7,488 nucleotides of DNA, from contig QKAI01000418.1 in the NCBI GenBank assembly GCA_003246505.1, positions 1 to 7,488 on the forward strand. Direction: 5' to 3'. The translations under genes and the position numbers were made by a program. Below, piece after piece: positions 1 to 6,370 of this stretch; within the stretch, counting starts at the first letter, position 1, and each line of letters begins with the position of its first letter. Source of the stretch: Spirochaetaceae bacterium. GTDB taxonomy: Bacteria > Spirochaetota > Spirochaetia > DSM-2461. The notes under the pieces are model-generated. The model searched no databases, was not told the origin of the DNA, and saw only the letters and a list, made by a program, of their open reading frames with translations.

Positions 1-391
1 ACTCCTCCCAGGATTCCCCCTCCGGGTTGATCCGGGAAGGGTCGGTGTGATAGACCGGCTCGTCCCCGGACGGAGCGGGGGAGGGGGGCCGGGTATCGCA
101 GAGCCGGACCAGGGAGATGTTTTTTTTCATTCTCTCAAGGGCCATTCGGTTGCCCTCTCCGGAATAGCGTCGGATCATCCTGTGGAAATGGGCGGTCCTG
201 TCCGGATGGAAGGTGGCCATGAGCCGTTTGAAGAGGCGGCCCCTCTCCCCTTGGTAATCCTCCGGTTTCAATCCCGCCCTCCGGGCCAGACGGAACAGCT
301 GCTCCCAGTTCCTCTCCCTGTAGGCCCGGATCACCCCTTCCGTAATCCGGCCCAGATTCTCCTCCGAATAGAGACGAATCAATTCTTCCAT
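1..391 (-). CDS. Divergent J-domain-like protein, N-terminal 130 residues (cut by window edge)
   Basis: The reading frame opens at an ATG (389-391, read leftwards), with a GGGGAGG ribosome binding site at 396-402, and stays open to the window edge; the C-terminus lies outside. Seen directly: a charged, helical N-terminus (residues 1-45), then a segment ending in FHPDR with HPD at residues 62-64, a basic helix (about 65-90), and a Pro/Ser-rich acidic stretch from 101. Residues 32-65 line up with helices I and II plus the HPD loop of a J-domain: compare AGLKPEDY then LFKRLMATFHPDR here with the VEKSAQPDE then YRKLAIKFHPDK pattern of the DnaJ in this window. HPD is the tripeptide J-proteins use to stimulate Hsp70 ATPase activity. 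No zinc-finger or G/F region is visible, so if it is a J-protein it is not a standard DnaJ. No signal peptide is present, so it is probably cytoplasmic. The open frame is well supported; the J-domain reading is an inference, and a chance HPD is possible. Confidence 0.72.
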   Translation of the reverse strand, partial: MEELIRLYSEENLGRITEGVIRAYRERNWEQLFRLARRAGLKPEDYQGERGRLFKRLMATFHPDRTAHFHRMIRRYSGEGNRMALERMKKNISLVRLCDTRPPSPAPSGDEPVYHTDPSRINPEGESWEE

Positions 392-420
392 ACGGCCTCC
401 CCGGGAGATCCCTGCCCCCG

Positions 421-449
421 TTGACAAAAATGAAAAAGGAGAGTAAAAT
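421..449 (+). promoter_or_regulatory. Near-consensus sigma70-type promoter with no gene downstream
   Basis: TTGACA (421-426) and TAAAAT (444-449) are separated by exactly 17 nt: a perfect -35 box and a five-of-six match at -10. Transcription would start near 456 and run rightwards, antisense to the 3' end of the small coiled-coil gene. No + strand gene follows. The promoter faces the - strand promoter of the J-like gene and overlaps it. AT-rich gaps generate such matches by chance, so this is a sequence match only. Confidence 0.4.
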
Positions 450-451
450 TT

Positions 452-482
452 AGTATATAAAAAATAAATCCTTTTCTGTAAA
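452..482 (-). promoter_or_regulatory. Putative sigma70-type promoter for the J-like gene
   Basis: Read on the - strand, TTTACA (482-477) is followed 17 nt later by TATATA (459-454), or 19 nt later by TATACT (457-452). The region is strongly AT-rich and lies downstream of the preceding gene's terminator. It would give a leader of roughly 55 nt that includes the ribosome binding site at 396-402. It overlaps an opposing promoter-like sequence on the + strand. Confidence 0.5.
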
Positions 483-559
483 CGAAATAATCAAATTTCA
501 CCAAACCCGAATATATCCCGTTATACCGATTTATTCCACAGATTTTGTCGTTTCAGGGC

Positions 560-586
560 AAAAAAAAACCGCCCCTTAGGGACGGT
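560..586 (-). terminator. Intrinsic terminator of the coiled-coil gene, - strand
   Basis: Read on the - strand, ACCGTCCC (586-579), loop TAA, GGGGCGGT (575-568), then a run of T reaching 560. All eight stem positions pair in RNA if one U-G wobble is allowed. On the + strand the same position would be a C-A mismatch with no following T run, so the signal acts on the - strand. It lies 22 bp past the stop codon at 609-611 and closes the DUF4301 / coiled-coil transcription unit. Confidence 0.85.
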
Positions 587-608
587 CGCTACCTGATGGA
601 TGATCCTG

Positions 609-923
609 TTACTTCTTTTCGCTTTTCAGAACCGCCGGTTCCTCATCCAGCCCGTCCTCGAATTCCCTCAGAAGGGTTTCCGCTTCCTGGAGCGTAGCCA
701 GAGCTTCCACGGCGGTGTTTTTGGCTTCCAGGGAGGAGCTGAGAAGGCTTATAAGAGCTTCCCCCTGTTCCAGGAGGGCCATGTTCTGTCTCTCCAGGGC
801 TTCGATCCGTTCCTCCTGATTGTTCAGAACCTCCATGAAGGGATTGGCCATGAAGTGTTCCGTGTCATCGGTGAGAACCAGCATTGTATCTATACGTCCG
901 TTAATTACGACTTTTTTAACCAT
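609..923 (-). CDS. Small hypothetical coiled-coil protein (104 residues)
   Basis: I do not recognise a family. The N-terminus (residues 1-30) looks like a short strand-rich segment beginning MVKKVVINGRID. From about residue 34 to 95 the sequence is a continuous amphipathic helix rich in Glu, Leu, Ala and Gln with heptad-like leucine spacing, followed by an acidic then Lys-rich tail ending KSEKK. There is no signal peptide or membrane segment. It may act as a structural or adaptor protein that self-associates, but no function can be named. The ATG at 921-923 has no clear ribosome binding site; alternative Met codons occur at residues 14, 25 and 30. It follows the DUF4301 gene by 43 bp on the same strand and ends just before a good terminator, so co-transcription is likely. 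The + strand frame over the same bases has no ribosome binding site and faces the wrong way for the terminator. Confidence 0.75.
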   Translation of the reverse strand: MVKKVVINGRIDTMLVLTDDTEHFMANPFMEVLNNQEERIEALERQNMALLEQGEALISLLSSSLEAKNTAVEALATLQEAETLLREFEDGLDEEPAVLKSEKK

Positions 924-932
924 TATGCTTTA

Positions 933-961
933 ATCGTAACAGGTCGGAGAGGCGAAAACAA
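933..961 (-). promoter_or_regulatory. Weak candidate promoter before the coiled-coil gene
   Basis: On the - strand TTGTTT (961-956) is followed after 17 nt by TACGAT (938-933). If used, transcription would begin within a few bases of the ATG at 923, giving an almost leaderless message, which would fit the missing ribosome binding site. The match is modest, and read-through from the DUF4301 gene is an equally good explanation. Confidence 0.22.
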
Positions 962-966
962 GTCTT

Positions 967-2436
967 TTACTCCATTTTTTCAGAAAGATGGGCCTTATTG
1001 AGCAGATCGGAGAGGCTTTTTACAGGATTGAAGCACTTGGCCGGGATCTCCACGAAGGTGGTGTTCCAAAACGCCATGGCCCCGTTCCACAGGCCCGGAT
1101 GCTCCAGGGCGCGAAGGGGCTGTCCGTTCAGGGATTTCTCCACGGTGAACACGGCGCTCCGGTCCACGAACTCCTCCAGATTCAGCTTTTCCCCGGCGCA
1201 GTTTTTGGGGGAACAGGCGATAAAGACCGGATTGAAATGGCTTACCCCGGCCAGTTTTTCCTCCGTCCCTTCCCGGGACTTATCGATCTGGGCCGTCTCC
1301 ACGATCTGGAGGGAGCAGTTTCCCCTTCCGTCAATCAGCCAGAAGGGGCCGCCCCCCGTGTCCCCGTCGTTCCGGACCATTCCGCAGATGCGCACGGGCC
1401 GGTTGAGCCTTTTTATAATGGTCCGGGTGTCCTCCCGGCCGCAGGAGTCTATGCCCCCCCAGCGCTTCAGGACCTTGCAGGCCGCTTCGTGGTTGGCCTC
1501 GTCCGGATTCTGGGACAGGTTGGCCTCCGCCAGGGAGAGCTCCTCCCTGGCCCGGATGAGCAGGGCCCCGAAGATGCGGAACCACTGGGCGGCCAATTCC
1601 CGGTAGGAACCGGCGCCCACGTTATCTATGTTCTTAAGGAAGATGATGTCCCGGTCAATTTTATTCAGATTGCGGATGAGGGAGCCGTGGCCGCCGGGCC
1701 TCATGAGCAGTGACCCGTCTTCCAGGCGGAACAGATTTCCCTCCCCGTCCAGGGCGGGGGTGTCCGTCCCCGGTTCCTGGAAGGAGTAGGTCAGGTTGTA
1801 TTTCACGGGGAAGCGCTTTTCCATGAGGGGGACGATCTCTTCGGCTTTTTTCATGAAGAGCTCCCTGTGGGCGGGGGAGACGGTGAAATGGATGTTCACA
1901 TCCCCCTCTCCCAGGCAGAGGGCTCCCTCCCGCAGATGGTCCTCGAAGGGGGTGATCCCCCGGCCGTCCTCCCGGTGGAAGGTCAGCATGCCCTTGGGCA
2001 GAACGCCCCAGTTCCAGCCCTCCTCTCCCAGCATGAAACTCAGGAGGGCCCACTTCTCCTCGTCCCTCTCCGGTTCCCCTTTCATGCCCAGGTCGGGGTA
2101 AAACGCGAAATCCTTCAGGCTATCGAAGAAACGGGCCACGTCGCCGGTCTCCTTACCCGAATCGAGATAGGAAAAGAAGTCCCTGAACATGCGCGTGGCC
2201 GCCCCGGAGGCTGGGACGAATTTTTCGGCGGAACAGGAGCTCTTCCGGACTTCCCAGTACTGCTCCAGTTCGGCGATCTCCCCGTCGGTCAGCTTCATGA
2301 TCCCGTCCCCGACGACCGCGGGCCTGACGAGATCGGCCGGTTCGGCCCCTTTCCTGAGTACATCCACGAGGTAGGCGAATTCCTCCTCCCCCATGCCTCT
2401 CTCCCTGAGCATGGCCCTGTCCTTGTCGGTTAACAT
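967..2436 (-). CDS. DUF4301 family protein, probable nucleotidyltransferase-like fold
   Basis: A 489-residue cytoplasmic protein, close to the usual length of about 500 for DUF4301. Family-typical landmarks, in order: PASGAATRMF (75-84), LPKGMLTFH (146-154), a TPFEDHL segment (162-168), RPGGHGSLIRNLN (246-258), IIFLKNIDNV (264-273), SHFNPVFIACS (399-409) and a C-terminal block with ALEHPGLWNGAMAFWNT (443-459) and FNPVKSLSDLLN (469-480). The family has no established reaction that I know of. The GAATR, PKG and GHG...IDN spacing resembles UDP-sugar pyrophosphorylases and other nucleotidyltransferases, where the first motif binds the nucleotide, so a role in activating a sugar or similar phosphate is an inference. 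The ATG at 2434-2436 is favoured by GGGGAG at 2442-2447. It is divergent from grpE with a 153-bp gap and is probably co-transcribed with the small gene at 609-923. Long + strand frames over it are shadows. Confidence 0.9.
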   Translation of the reverse strand: MLTDKDRAMLRERGMGEEEFAYLVDVLRKGAEPADLVRPAVVGDGIMKLTDGEIAELEQYWEVRKSSCSAEKFVPASGAATRMFRDFFSYLDSGKETGDVARFFDSLKDFAFYPDLGMKGEPERDEEKWALLSFMLGEEGWNWGVLPKGMLTFHREDGRGITPFEDHLREGALCLGEGDVNIHFTVSPAHRELFMKKAEEIVPLMEKRFPVKYNLTYSFQEPGTDTPALDGEGNLFRLEDGSLLMRPGGHGSLIRNLNKIDRDIIFLKNIDNVGAGSYRELAAQWFRIFGALLIRAREELSLAEANLSQNPDEANHEAACKVLKRWGGIDSCGREDTRTIIKRLNRPVRICGMVRNDGDTGGGPFWLIDGRGNCSLQIVETAQIDKSREGTEEKLAGVSHFNPVFIACSPKNCAGEKLNLEEFVDRSAVFTVEKSLNGQPLRALEHPGLWNGAMAFWNTTFVEIPAKCFNPVKSLSDLLNKAHLSEKME

Positions 2437-2463
2437 GTTCTCTCCCCTTTTTTACTACGACCC

Positions 2464-2472
2464 AATATACCA
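2464..2472 (-). promoter_or_regulatory. Putative extended -10 promoter for the DUF4301 gene
   Basis: On the - strand TGG (2472-2470) directly precedes TATATT (2469-2464), an extended -10 arrangement (TGN-TATAAT-like). No good -35 box lies 17 nt upstream. Transcription would start near 2457, giving a leader of about 20 nt that carries the GGGGAG ribosome binding site. Confidence 0.4.
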
Positions 2473-2530
2473 TAGGAAGGCCGATTAATCCGGGGCAATG
2501 CATTTCTCTTATCCCTGCGCTTAAAAAAAC

Positions 2531-2559
2531 TTGACCTTTTTTTACGGGCTTAGTATTTT
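2531..2559 (+). promoter_or_regulatory. Putative housekeeping promoter of the grpE-dnaK-dnaJ operon
   Basis: TTGACC (2531-2536), a 17-nt spacer, then TATTTT (2554-2559); start expected near 2566, about 24 nt before the grpE ATG. The -35 box is flanked by seven A (2523-2529) and seven T (2537-2543). The -10 region does not have the CCCCAT core of an enterobacterial sigma32 promoter, and no TTAGCACTC/GAGTGCTAA (CIRCE) repeat is present, so the usual heat-shock control signals are not visible. Confidence 0.55.
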
Positions 2560-2589
2560 AGGTGAAAACAAAAGCATCATGAGGTTATT

Positions 2590-3234
2590 ATGGCAAAGAA
2601 AGCCACCGAGAAGGAAGAAATCAAGGAATCTTCCCCGGAAGGTTTAGATGAAAATATGTCCGCCGCCGGAGAGGTACAGGCTGAGCAGACGGACAACGGG
2701 GAAGGGGATGTGAATCCCGCGGAGACGGAATTGAACTCTTTGAAAGAGGAGAACGCCCTCCTGAAGGATCAGCTCCTTAGAAAGACGGCTGATTTTGAGA
2801 ACTACCGCAAACGGATGATCCGGGAGAAGCAGGACACGGTGCGCTTCGGGAATCAGGAAATTCTCAAGGATCTGATCGAAGTCATAGACAACTTCGAGAG
2901 GGCCCTTAATTCCGCCGGTGATTCTAAGGATTATGATTCCTTCTACAGCGGGATTTCCATGATAGAGCAGCAGTTCACGAACATGCTGGCTTCCAAATAC
3001 AATCTGACCAAGATGACCGACAGCGGGGAGGAGTACGATCCCAACTGTCACGAGGCCCTTATGATGGAAGAGACCGGCGAGGTCAGGGTTCCCACGGTGT
3101 TGGAGATATTCCAGACGGGATATATGCTCCACGACCGGGTCCTCCGTCCCGCCAAGGTCAAGGTAGGAAAGCCGGCGGCCCCTTCGGCCGGCGGCAGCGA
3201 AAACGACGCCGACGAAGAAGTGGCGGAAGCATAG
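2590..3234 (+). CDS. grpE: GrpE, nucleotide exchange factor of DnaK
   Basis: GrpE is a cytoplasmic homodimer that opens the DnaK nucleotide-binding domain to release ADP, so that ATP can bind and the client leaves. The 214-residue product has the family layout: a low-complexity acidic N-terminus (1-45), a long dimerising helix (about 46-109, including LRKTADFENYRKRM at 63-76), a short helical part (115-135), and the C-terminal beta domain (about 136-193). The family signature is seen in VPTVLEIFQTGYMLHDRVLRP (167-187) followed by AKVKVGK. A Gly/Asp/Glu tail (200-214) is extra and probably disordered. The start is an ATG with GAGG at 2581-2584; an ATG 11 bases earlier is out of frame. It is the first gene of the operon, 50 bp ahead of dnaK. 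Neither hrcA nor CIRCE lies in front of it within this window. Confidence 0.97.
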   Translation: MAKKATEKEEIKESSPEGLDENMSAAGEVQAEQTDNGEGDVNPAETELNSLKEENALLKDQLLRKTADFENYRKRMIREKQDTVRFGNQEILKDLIEVIDNFERALNSAGDSKDYDSFYSGISMIEQQFTNMLASKYNLTKMTDSGEEYDPNCHEALMMEETGEVRVPTVLEIFQTGYMLHDRVLRPAKVKVGKPAAPSAGGSENDADEEVAEA

Positions 3235-3284
3235 ATAGTTAATAAACAGCAAGCCGAAGAGAGCTAGGTGTAAGGAGAACTGAA

Positions 3285-5216
3285 ATGGGTAAGATTATTG
3301 GTATTGACTTGGGAACGACAAACTCCTGTGTTGCCGTTATGGAAGGGGGCGAACCTCAGGTAATCGCGAATGAGGAAGGTCAGAGAACCACTCCCTCCAT
3401 TGTTGCCTATACAGAGAAGGGCGAGAGACTGGTAGGTCAGCCCGCCAAAAACCAGATGGTGACCAACCCGGAGAACACGGTTTTCTCCATCAAGAGATTC
3501 ATGGGCCGCCGCTTTGACGAAGTGGGCGAAGAGCTGGGCATGATCCCCTATAAAGTAGAGAAAGGACCCTCCGGGGATATCCGCGTGGATTCCCGGGGCA
3601 AACAGTACTCCCCCCCGGAAATTTCCGCCGCCGTCCTTCAGAAGATGAAGAAGACCGCCGAGGACTACCTGGGTGAAACTGTGACCGAGGCGGTGGTAAC
3701 CGTTCCGGCCTATTTCAACGACGCCCAGCGGCAGGCCACCAAGGACGCGGGAAAGATCGCCGGACTTGATGTGAAGCGCATCGTCAACGAGCCCACCGCG
3801 GCCGCCCTTTCCTACGGTTTCGGAAAGGAACAGAACGATCACAAGATCGCCGTATACGACTTGGGCGGCGGTACCTTCGATATTTCCATCCTGGAACTGG
3901 GGGACGGGGTTTTCGAAGTTAAGTCCACCAACGGGGATACCCACCTGGGCGGGGACAACTTCGACCATACCATCATCGAATGGCTGGTGAACAGCTTCAA
4001 GGCCGATCAGGGCATCGACCTGTCCCAGGACAGAATGGCCCTGCAGAGACTCAAGGAAGCGGCGGAAAAGGCCAAGAAGGAACTTTCCACCACCCAGTCC
4101 TCCGACATCAACCTGCCCTTCATCACCGCGGACGCCTCCGGACCCAAGCACCTTCAGTACAACCTGACCCGGTCCAAATTCGACCAGCTGACCAGCAGCC
4201 TGGTGGAGAGAACCCGGATCCCCTGTGAGAAGGCCCTCAAGGACGCGGGCTACACCCCCGCCGATATCGACGAGGTCATCCTGGTGGGCGGTTCCACCCG
4301 CATCCCCGCGGTCCAGGCCATCGTGAAGGAGATCTTCAAGAAGGAGCCCCACAAGGGGGTTAACCCGGACGAAGTGGTCGCCATGGGAGCCGCCATCCAG
4401 GGCGGTGTTCTGGGGGGAGACGTGAACGACATCCTCCTCCTGGACGTGACCCCCCTCTCCCTGGGCATAGAGACCCTGGGCGCCGTAACCACCCGGTTGA
4501 TAGAGAGGAACACCACCATCCCCACGAAGAAGAGCCAGATCTTCTCCACCGCCGCGGACAATCAGAACGCCGTGTCCATCCACGTCCTCCAGGGGGAGCG
4601 GGAAATGGCCAAGGACAACAGGACCCTGGGCAAGTTCGACCTGGTGGGCATTCCCCCCGCACCCCGGGGCGTTCCCCAGATCGAGGTGACCTTCGATATC
4701 GATGCCAATGGCATCGTCCACGTATCCGCCAAGGATCTGGGCACGGGTAAGGAGCAGAAGATCCGCATTGAGTCTTCCTCCGGCCTTTCGGAGAGCGAGA
4801 TCGAGAAGATGGTCAAGGATGCCGAGGCCAACGCCAGCGCGGACAAGGAGATCCGGGAGAAGGCGGAGGCTACCAACGAGGCGGACAGCATGATCTACCA
4901 GACCGAGAAATCCCTCGGCGAACTGGGCGACAAGATCAGCGCCGACGACAAGGGCAAGATCGAAGCGGCAATTTCGGACCTGAAGAAGGCCCTGGAAGGG
5001 GGCAACGTGGCTGAAATCAAGGCTAAGAACGAAGCTCTTAAGCAGGCTTCCTACAAGCTGGCCGAAGAGGTTTACAAGCAGCAGGCGGCCCAGCAGGGCG
5101 GAGCCGGTCCCGACATGGGGGCGGGCCCTGATATGGGCGGAGCCGGCGAGAGCCAGTCCTCCGGCAACGGCGGCAGCTCCGCCGAGGATGCGGACTACGA
5201 AGTAGTGGACGAGTAA
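3285..5216 (+). CDS. dnaK: DnaK, Hsp70 molecular chaperone
   Basis: ATP-driven cytoplasmic chaperone that binds exposed hydrophobic segments of unfolded proteins. The 643-residue length is standard for bacterial DnaK. All three Hsp70 signatures are present: IDLGTTNS (7-14), YDLGGGTFDIS (191-201) and VILVGGSTRIPAV (331-343). The ATPase domain spans about 1-378, the interdomain linker is DILLLDVTPLSLG (382-394), the substrate-binding beta domain runs to about 500, and the helical lid covers about 501-598. The tail is Gly/Gln-rich, contains a tandem GPDMG-A-GPDMG repeat (608-618) and ends EVVDE; its last residues resemble the acidic tails of other bacterial DnaKs. The ATG has a strong AAGGAG at 3272-3277, seven bases ahead, better than those of its operon partners, in line with the usual excess of DnaK. 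No catalytic residue appears changed. A 485-codon frame on the opposite strand is a known type of dnaK shadow. Confidence 0.99.
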   Translation: MGKIIGIDLGTTNSCVAVMEGGEPQVIANEEGQRTTPSIVAYTEKGERLVGQPAKNQMVTNPENTVFSIKRFMGRRFDEVGEELGMIPYKVEKGPSGDIRVDSRGKQYSPPEISAAVLQKMKKTAEDYLGETVTEAVVTVPAYFNDAQRQATKDAGKIAGLDVKRIVNEPTAAALSYGFGKEQNDHKIAVYDLGGGTFDISILELGDGVFEVKSTNGDTHLGGDNFDHTIIEWLVNSFKADQGIDLSQDRMALQRLKEAAEKAKKELSTTQSSDINLPFITADASGPKHLQYNLTRSKFDQLTSSLVERTRIPCEKALKDAGYTPADIDEVILVGGSTRIPAVQAIVKEIFKKEPHKGVNPDEVVAMGAAIQGGVLGGDVNDILLLDVTPLSLGIETLGAVTTRLIERNTTIPTKKSQIFSTAADNQNAVSIHVLQGEREMAKDNRTLGKFDLVGIPPAPRGVPQIEVTFDIDANGIVHVSAKDLGTGKEQKIRIESSSGLSESEIEKMVKDAEANASADKEIREKAEATNEADSMIYQTEKSLGELGDKISADDKGKIEAAISDLKKALEGGNVAEIKAKNEALKQASYKLAEEVYKQQAAQQGGAGPDMGAGPDMGGAGESQSSGNGGSSAEDADYEVVDE

Positions 5217-5221
5217 AATCG

Positions 5222-6349
5222 GTGGCCAAGAGAGACTATTACGAAGTCCTGGGGGTCGAGAAATCGGCCCAGCCGGACGAGATTAAAAAAGCATACAGAA
5301 AATTGGCCATAAAATTTCACCCTGACAAAAATCAGGGTGACGAAGAGGCGGAGAAGAAATTCAAGGAAGCCACCGAGGCCTACGAAGTCCTCTCCGACGA
5401 AAAGAAAAGACAGGCCTACGACCAGTTCGGCTTCGCCGGGGTGGACGGTATGGGCGGTCCCACTTTCAACTCCCAGGCCTTTTCCGGGTTCGAGGATATC
5501 TTCGGGGATTTCTCCTCCATCTTCGACTCCTTTTTCGGGGGAGGCATGGGAGGTCACGCCCGGGGGGGACGCCGTTCCAACCGGGGGCAGGATCTTCGCT
5601 ATGACCTGCGCATAGACTTCTCGGAAGCCGTCTACGGGGTCAAGAAAGAGATAGAGTACCACCGCCAGGCGGCCTGTCCCTCCTGCCACGGCAGCGGGGC
5701 CGAGTCGGGAAGCGGCACCAAGACCTGTCCCTCCTGCGGGGGAACGGGCCAGGTGAGGAGAAGCTCCGGCTTCTTCAGCATCGCCTCCCCCTGTTCCGCC
5801 TGCAACGGGGAAGGGACGATCATCGAGAATCCCTGCGGCGACTGCCGGGGCTCGGGGGTCATCCGCAAGAGCCAGAAGGTCAAGGTCACCATTCCCGCCG
5901 GCATCGACGGGGGCAAGAGGATCCGTCTGGACGGGCAGGGCAACGCTCCCCAGAAGGGGGGCATTCCCGGGGACCTTTACGTCTATATCGATGTGAAGCC
6001 CCATCCCCATTTCGAGAGGGACGAGTACGACCTTTACTGCGTCGTTCCCATCTCCCTCTCCCAGGCGGCTCTGGGGACGGATATCTTCGTCCGAACCCTT
6101 GATGACAAGAAGATCAAGCTCAAGATCGCCGCGGGGACCCAGAACGGAAAAGTCCTACGCATCAAGGGGGAGGGGGTTCCCCTCCTGCACGGGGCCGGTC
6201 GCAAGGGGGATATGTACGTGAAGATCTTCGTGGAAATCCCCACAAAGCTGAGCGCGAAGGAGAAGAGCCTGCTTAAGGAATTTTCCGATGTTCATGGGGA
6301 GATGGAGGAACCGACCCCCTATACCCTGGATCAGCTGAGGCGATTATAG
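5222..6349 (+). CDS. dnaJ: DnaJ, class I (type A) Hsp40 co-chaperone
   Basis: DnaJ binds unfolded clients, hands them to DnaK and triggers DnaK ATP hydrolysis. The 375-residue product has every domain of a type A protein: J-domain (about 4-68) with HPD at 33-35; Gly/Phe-rich linker (about 70-117); a zinc domain with four repeats CPSCHGSG (152-159), CPSCGGTG (169-176), CSACNGEG (191-198) and CGDCRGSG (205-212), enough for two zinc ions; then two beta client-binding domains (about 218-340) and a C-terminal dimerisation part. The start is a GTG at 5222-5224, chosen because it places MAKRDYYEVLG right at the J-domain. It is only 5 nt after the dnaK stop with no good ribosome binding site, so coupling to dnaK translation is likely. 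The 5' end (about 5281-5340) is more AT-rich than the rest of the gene and holds a perfect inverted repeat. Confidence 0.98.
   Translation: MAKRDYYEVLGVEKSAQPDEIKKAYRKLAIKFHPDKNQGDEEAEKKFKEATEAYEVLSDEKKRQAYDQFGFAGVDGMGGPTFNSQAFSGFEDIFGDFSSIFDSFFGGGMGGHARGGRRSNRGQDLRYDLRIDFSEAVYGVKKEIEYHRQAACPSCHGSGAESGSGTKTCPSCGGTGQVRRSSGFFSIASPCSACNGEGTIIENPCGDCRGSGVIRKSQKVKVTIPAGIDGGKRIRLDGQGNAPQKGGIPGDLYVYIDVKPHPHFERDEYDLYCVVPISLSQAALGTDIFVRTLDDKKIKLKIAAGTQNGKVLRIKGEGVPLLHGAGRKGDMYVKIFVEIPTKLSAKEKSLLKEFSDVHGEMEEPTPYTLDQLRRL
5317..5340. repeat. Perfect 9-bp inverted repeat over the HPD codons of dnaJ
   Basis: TCACCCTGA (5317-5325) and TCAGGGTGA (5332-5340) are exact reverse complements separated by six bases (CAAAAA). 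The left arm covers the codons for His-Pro-Asp of the J-domain; the right arm covers Gln-Gly-Asp a few residues on. In mRNA this would be a stable hairpin about 95 nt into the coding region. No T run follows on the + strand, so it is not a standard terminator. Confidence 0.8.
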
Positions 6350-6370
6350 TGCCATTCGTTTGAAAACAGA

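Noticed and set aside
47..424. A + strand frame over the J-like gene
   Set aside because: It is Pro/Gly-rich with no ribosome binding site, whereas the - strand frame has GGGGAGG, a promoter and a plausible protein.
600..1001. A + strand frame over the coiled-coil gene
   Set aside because: The terminator at 560-586 works only on the - strand and fits the - strand gene; this frame also runs into the end of the DUF4301 gene.
988..2433. Several + strand frames (988-1713, 998-1606, 1867-2433) over the DUF4301 gene
   Set aside because: They mutually overlap and are antisense to a protein with clear family motifs, a good start and a good ribosome binding site; their translations look like random GC-rich sequence.
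2461..2589. CIRCE operator or sigma32-type promoter before grpE
   Set aside because: No TTAGCACTC/GAGTGCTAA repeat is present, and the -10 region lacks a CCCCAT core, although CTTGAC partly resembles a heat-shock -35 box.
3166..3204. GC-rich direct and inverted repeats (GCCGGCGGC twice) at the end of grpE
   Set aside because: They are explained by Ala/Pro/Gly codons in the disordered GrpE tail; there is no T run and no sign of a regulatory hairpin.
2644..3252. A 202-codon frame antisense to grpE
   Set aside because: It is a shadow of an intact GrpE.
3264..4721. A 485-codon open frame antisense to dnaK
   Set aside because: Long antisense frames are a known by-product of dnaK codon composition and have led to false glutamate dehydrogenase annotations. 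The translation is Gly/Val/His-rich low complexity, and the sense strand is an intact DnaK.
5195..6010. A 271-codon open frame antisense to dnaJ
   Set aside because: It is the reverse-strand shadow of a complete DnaJ with all domains; no ribosome binding site or family pattern was seen.
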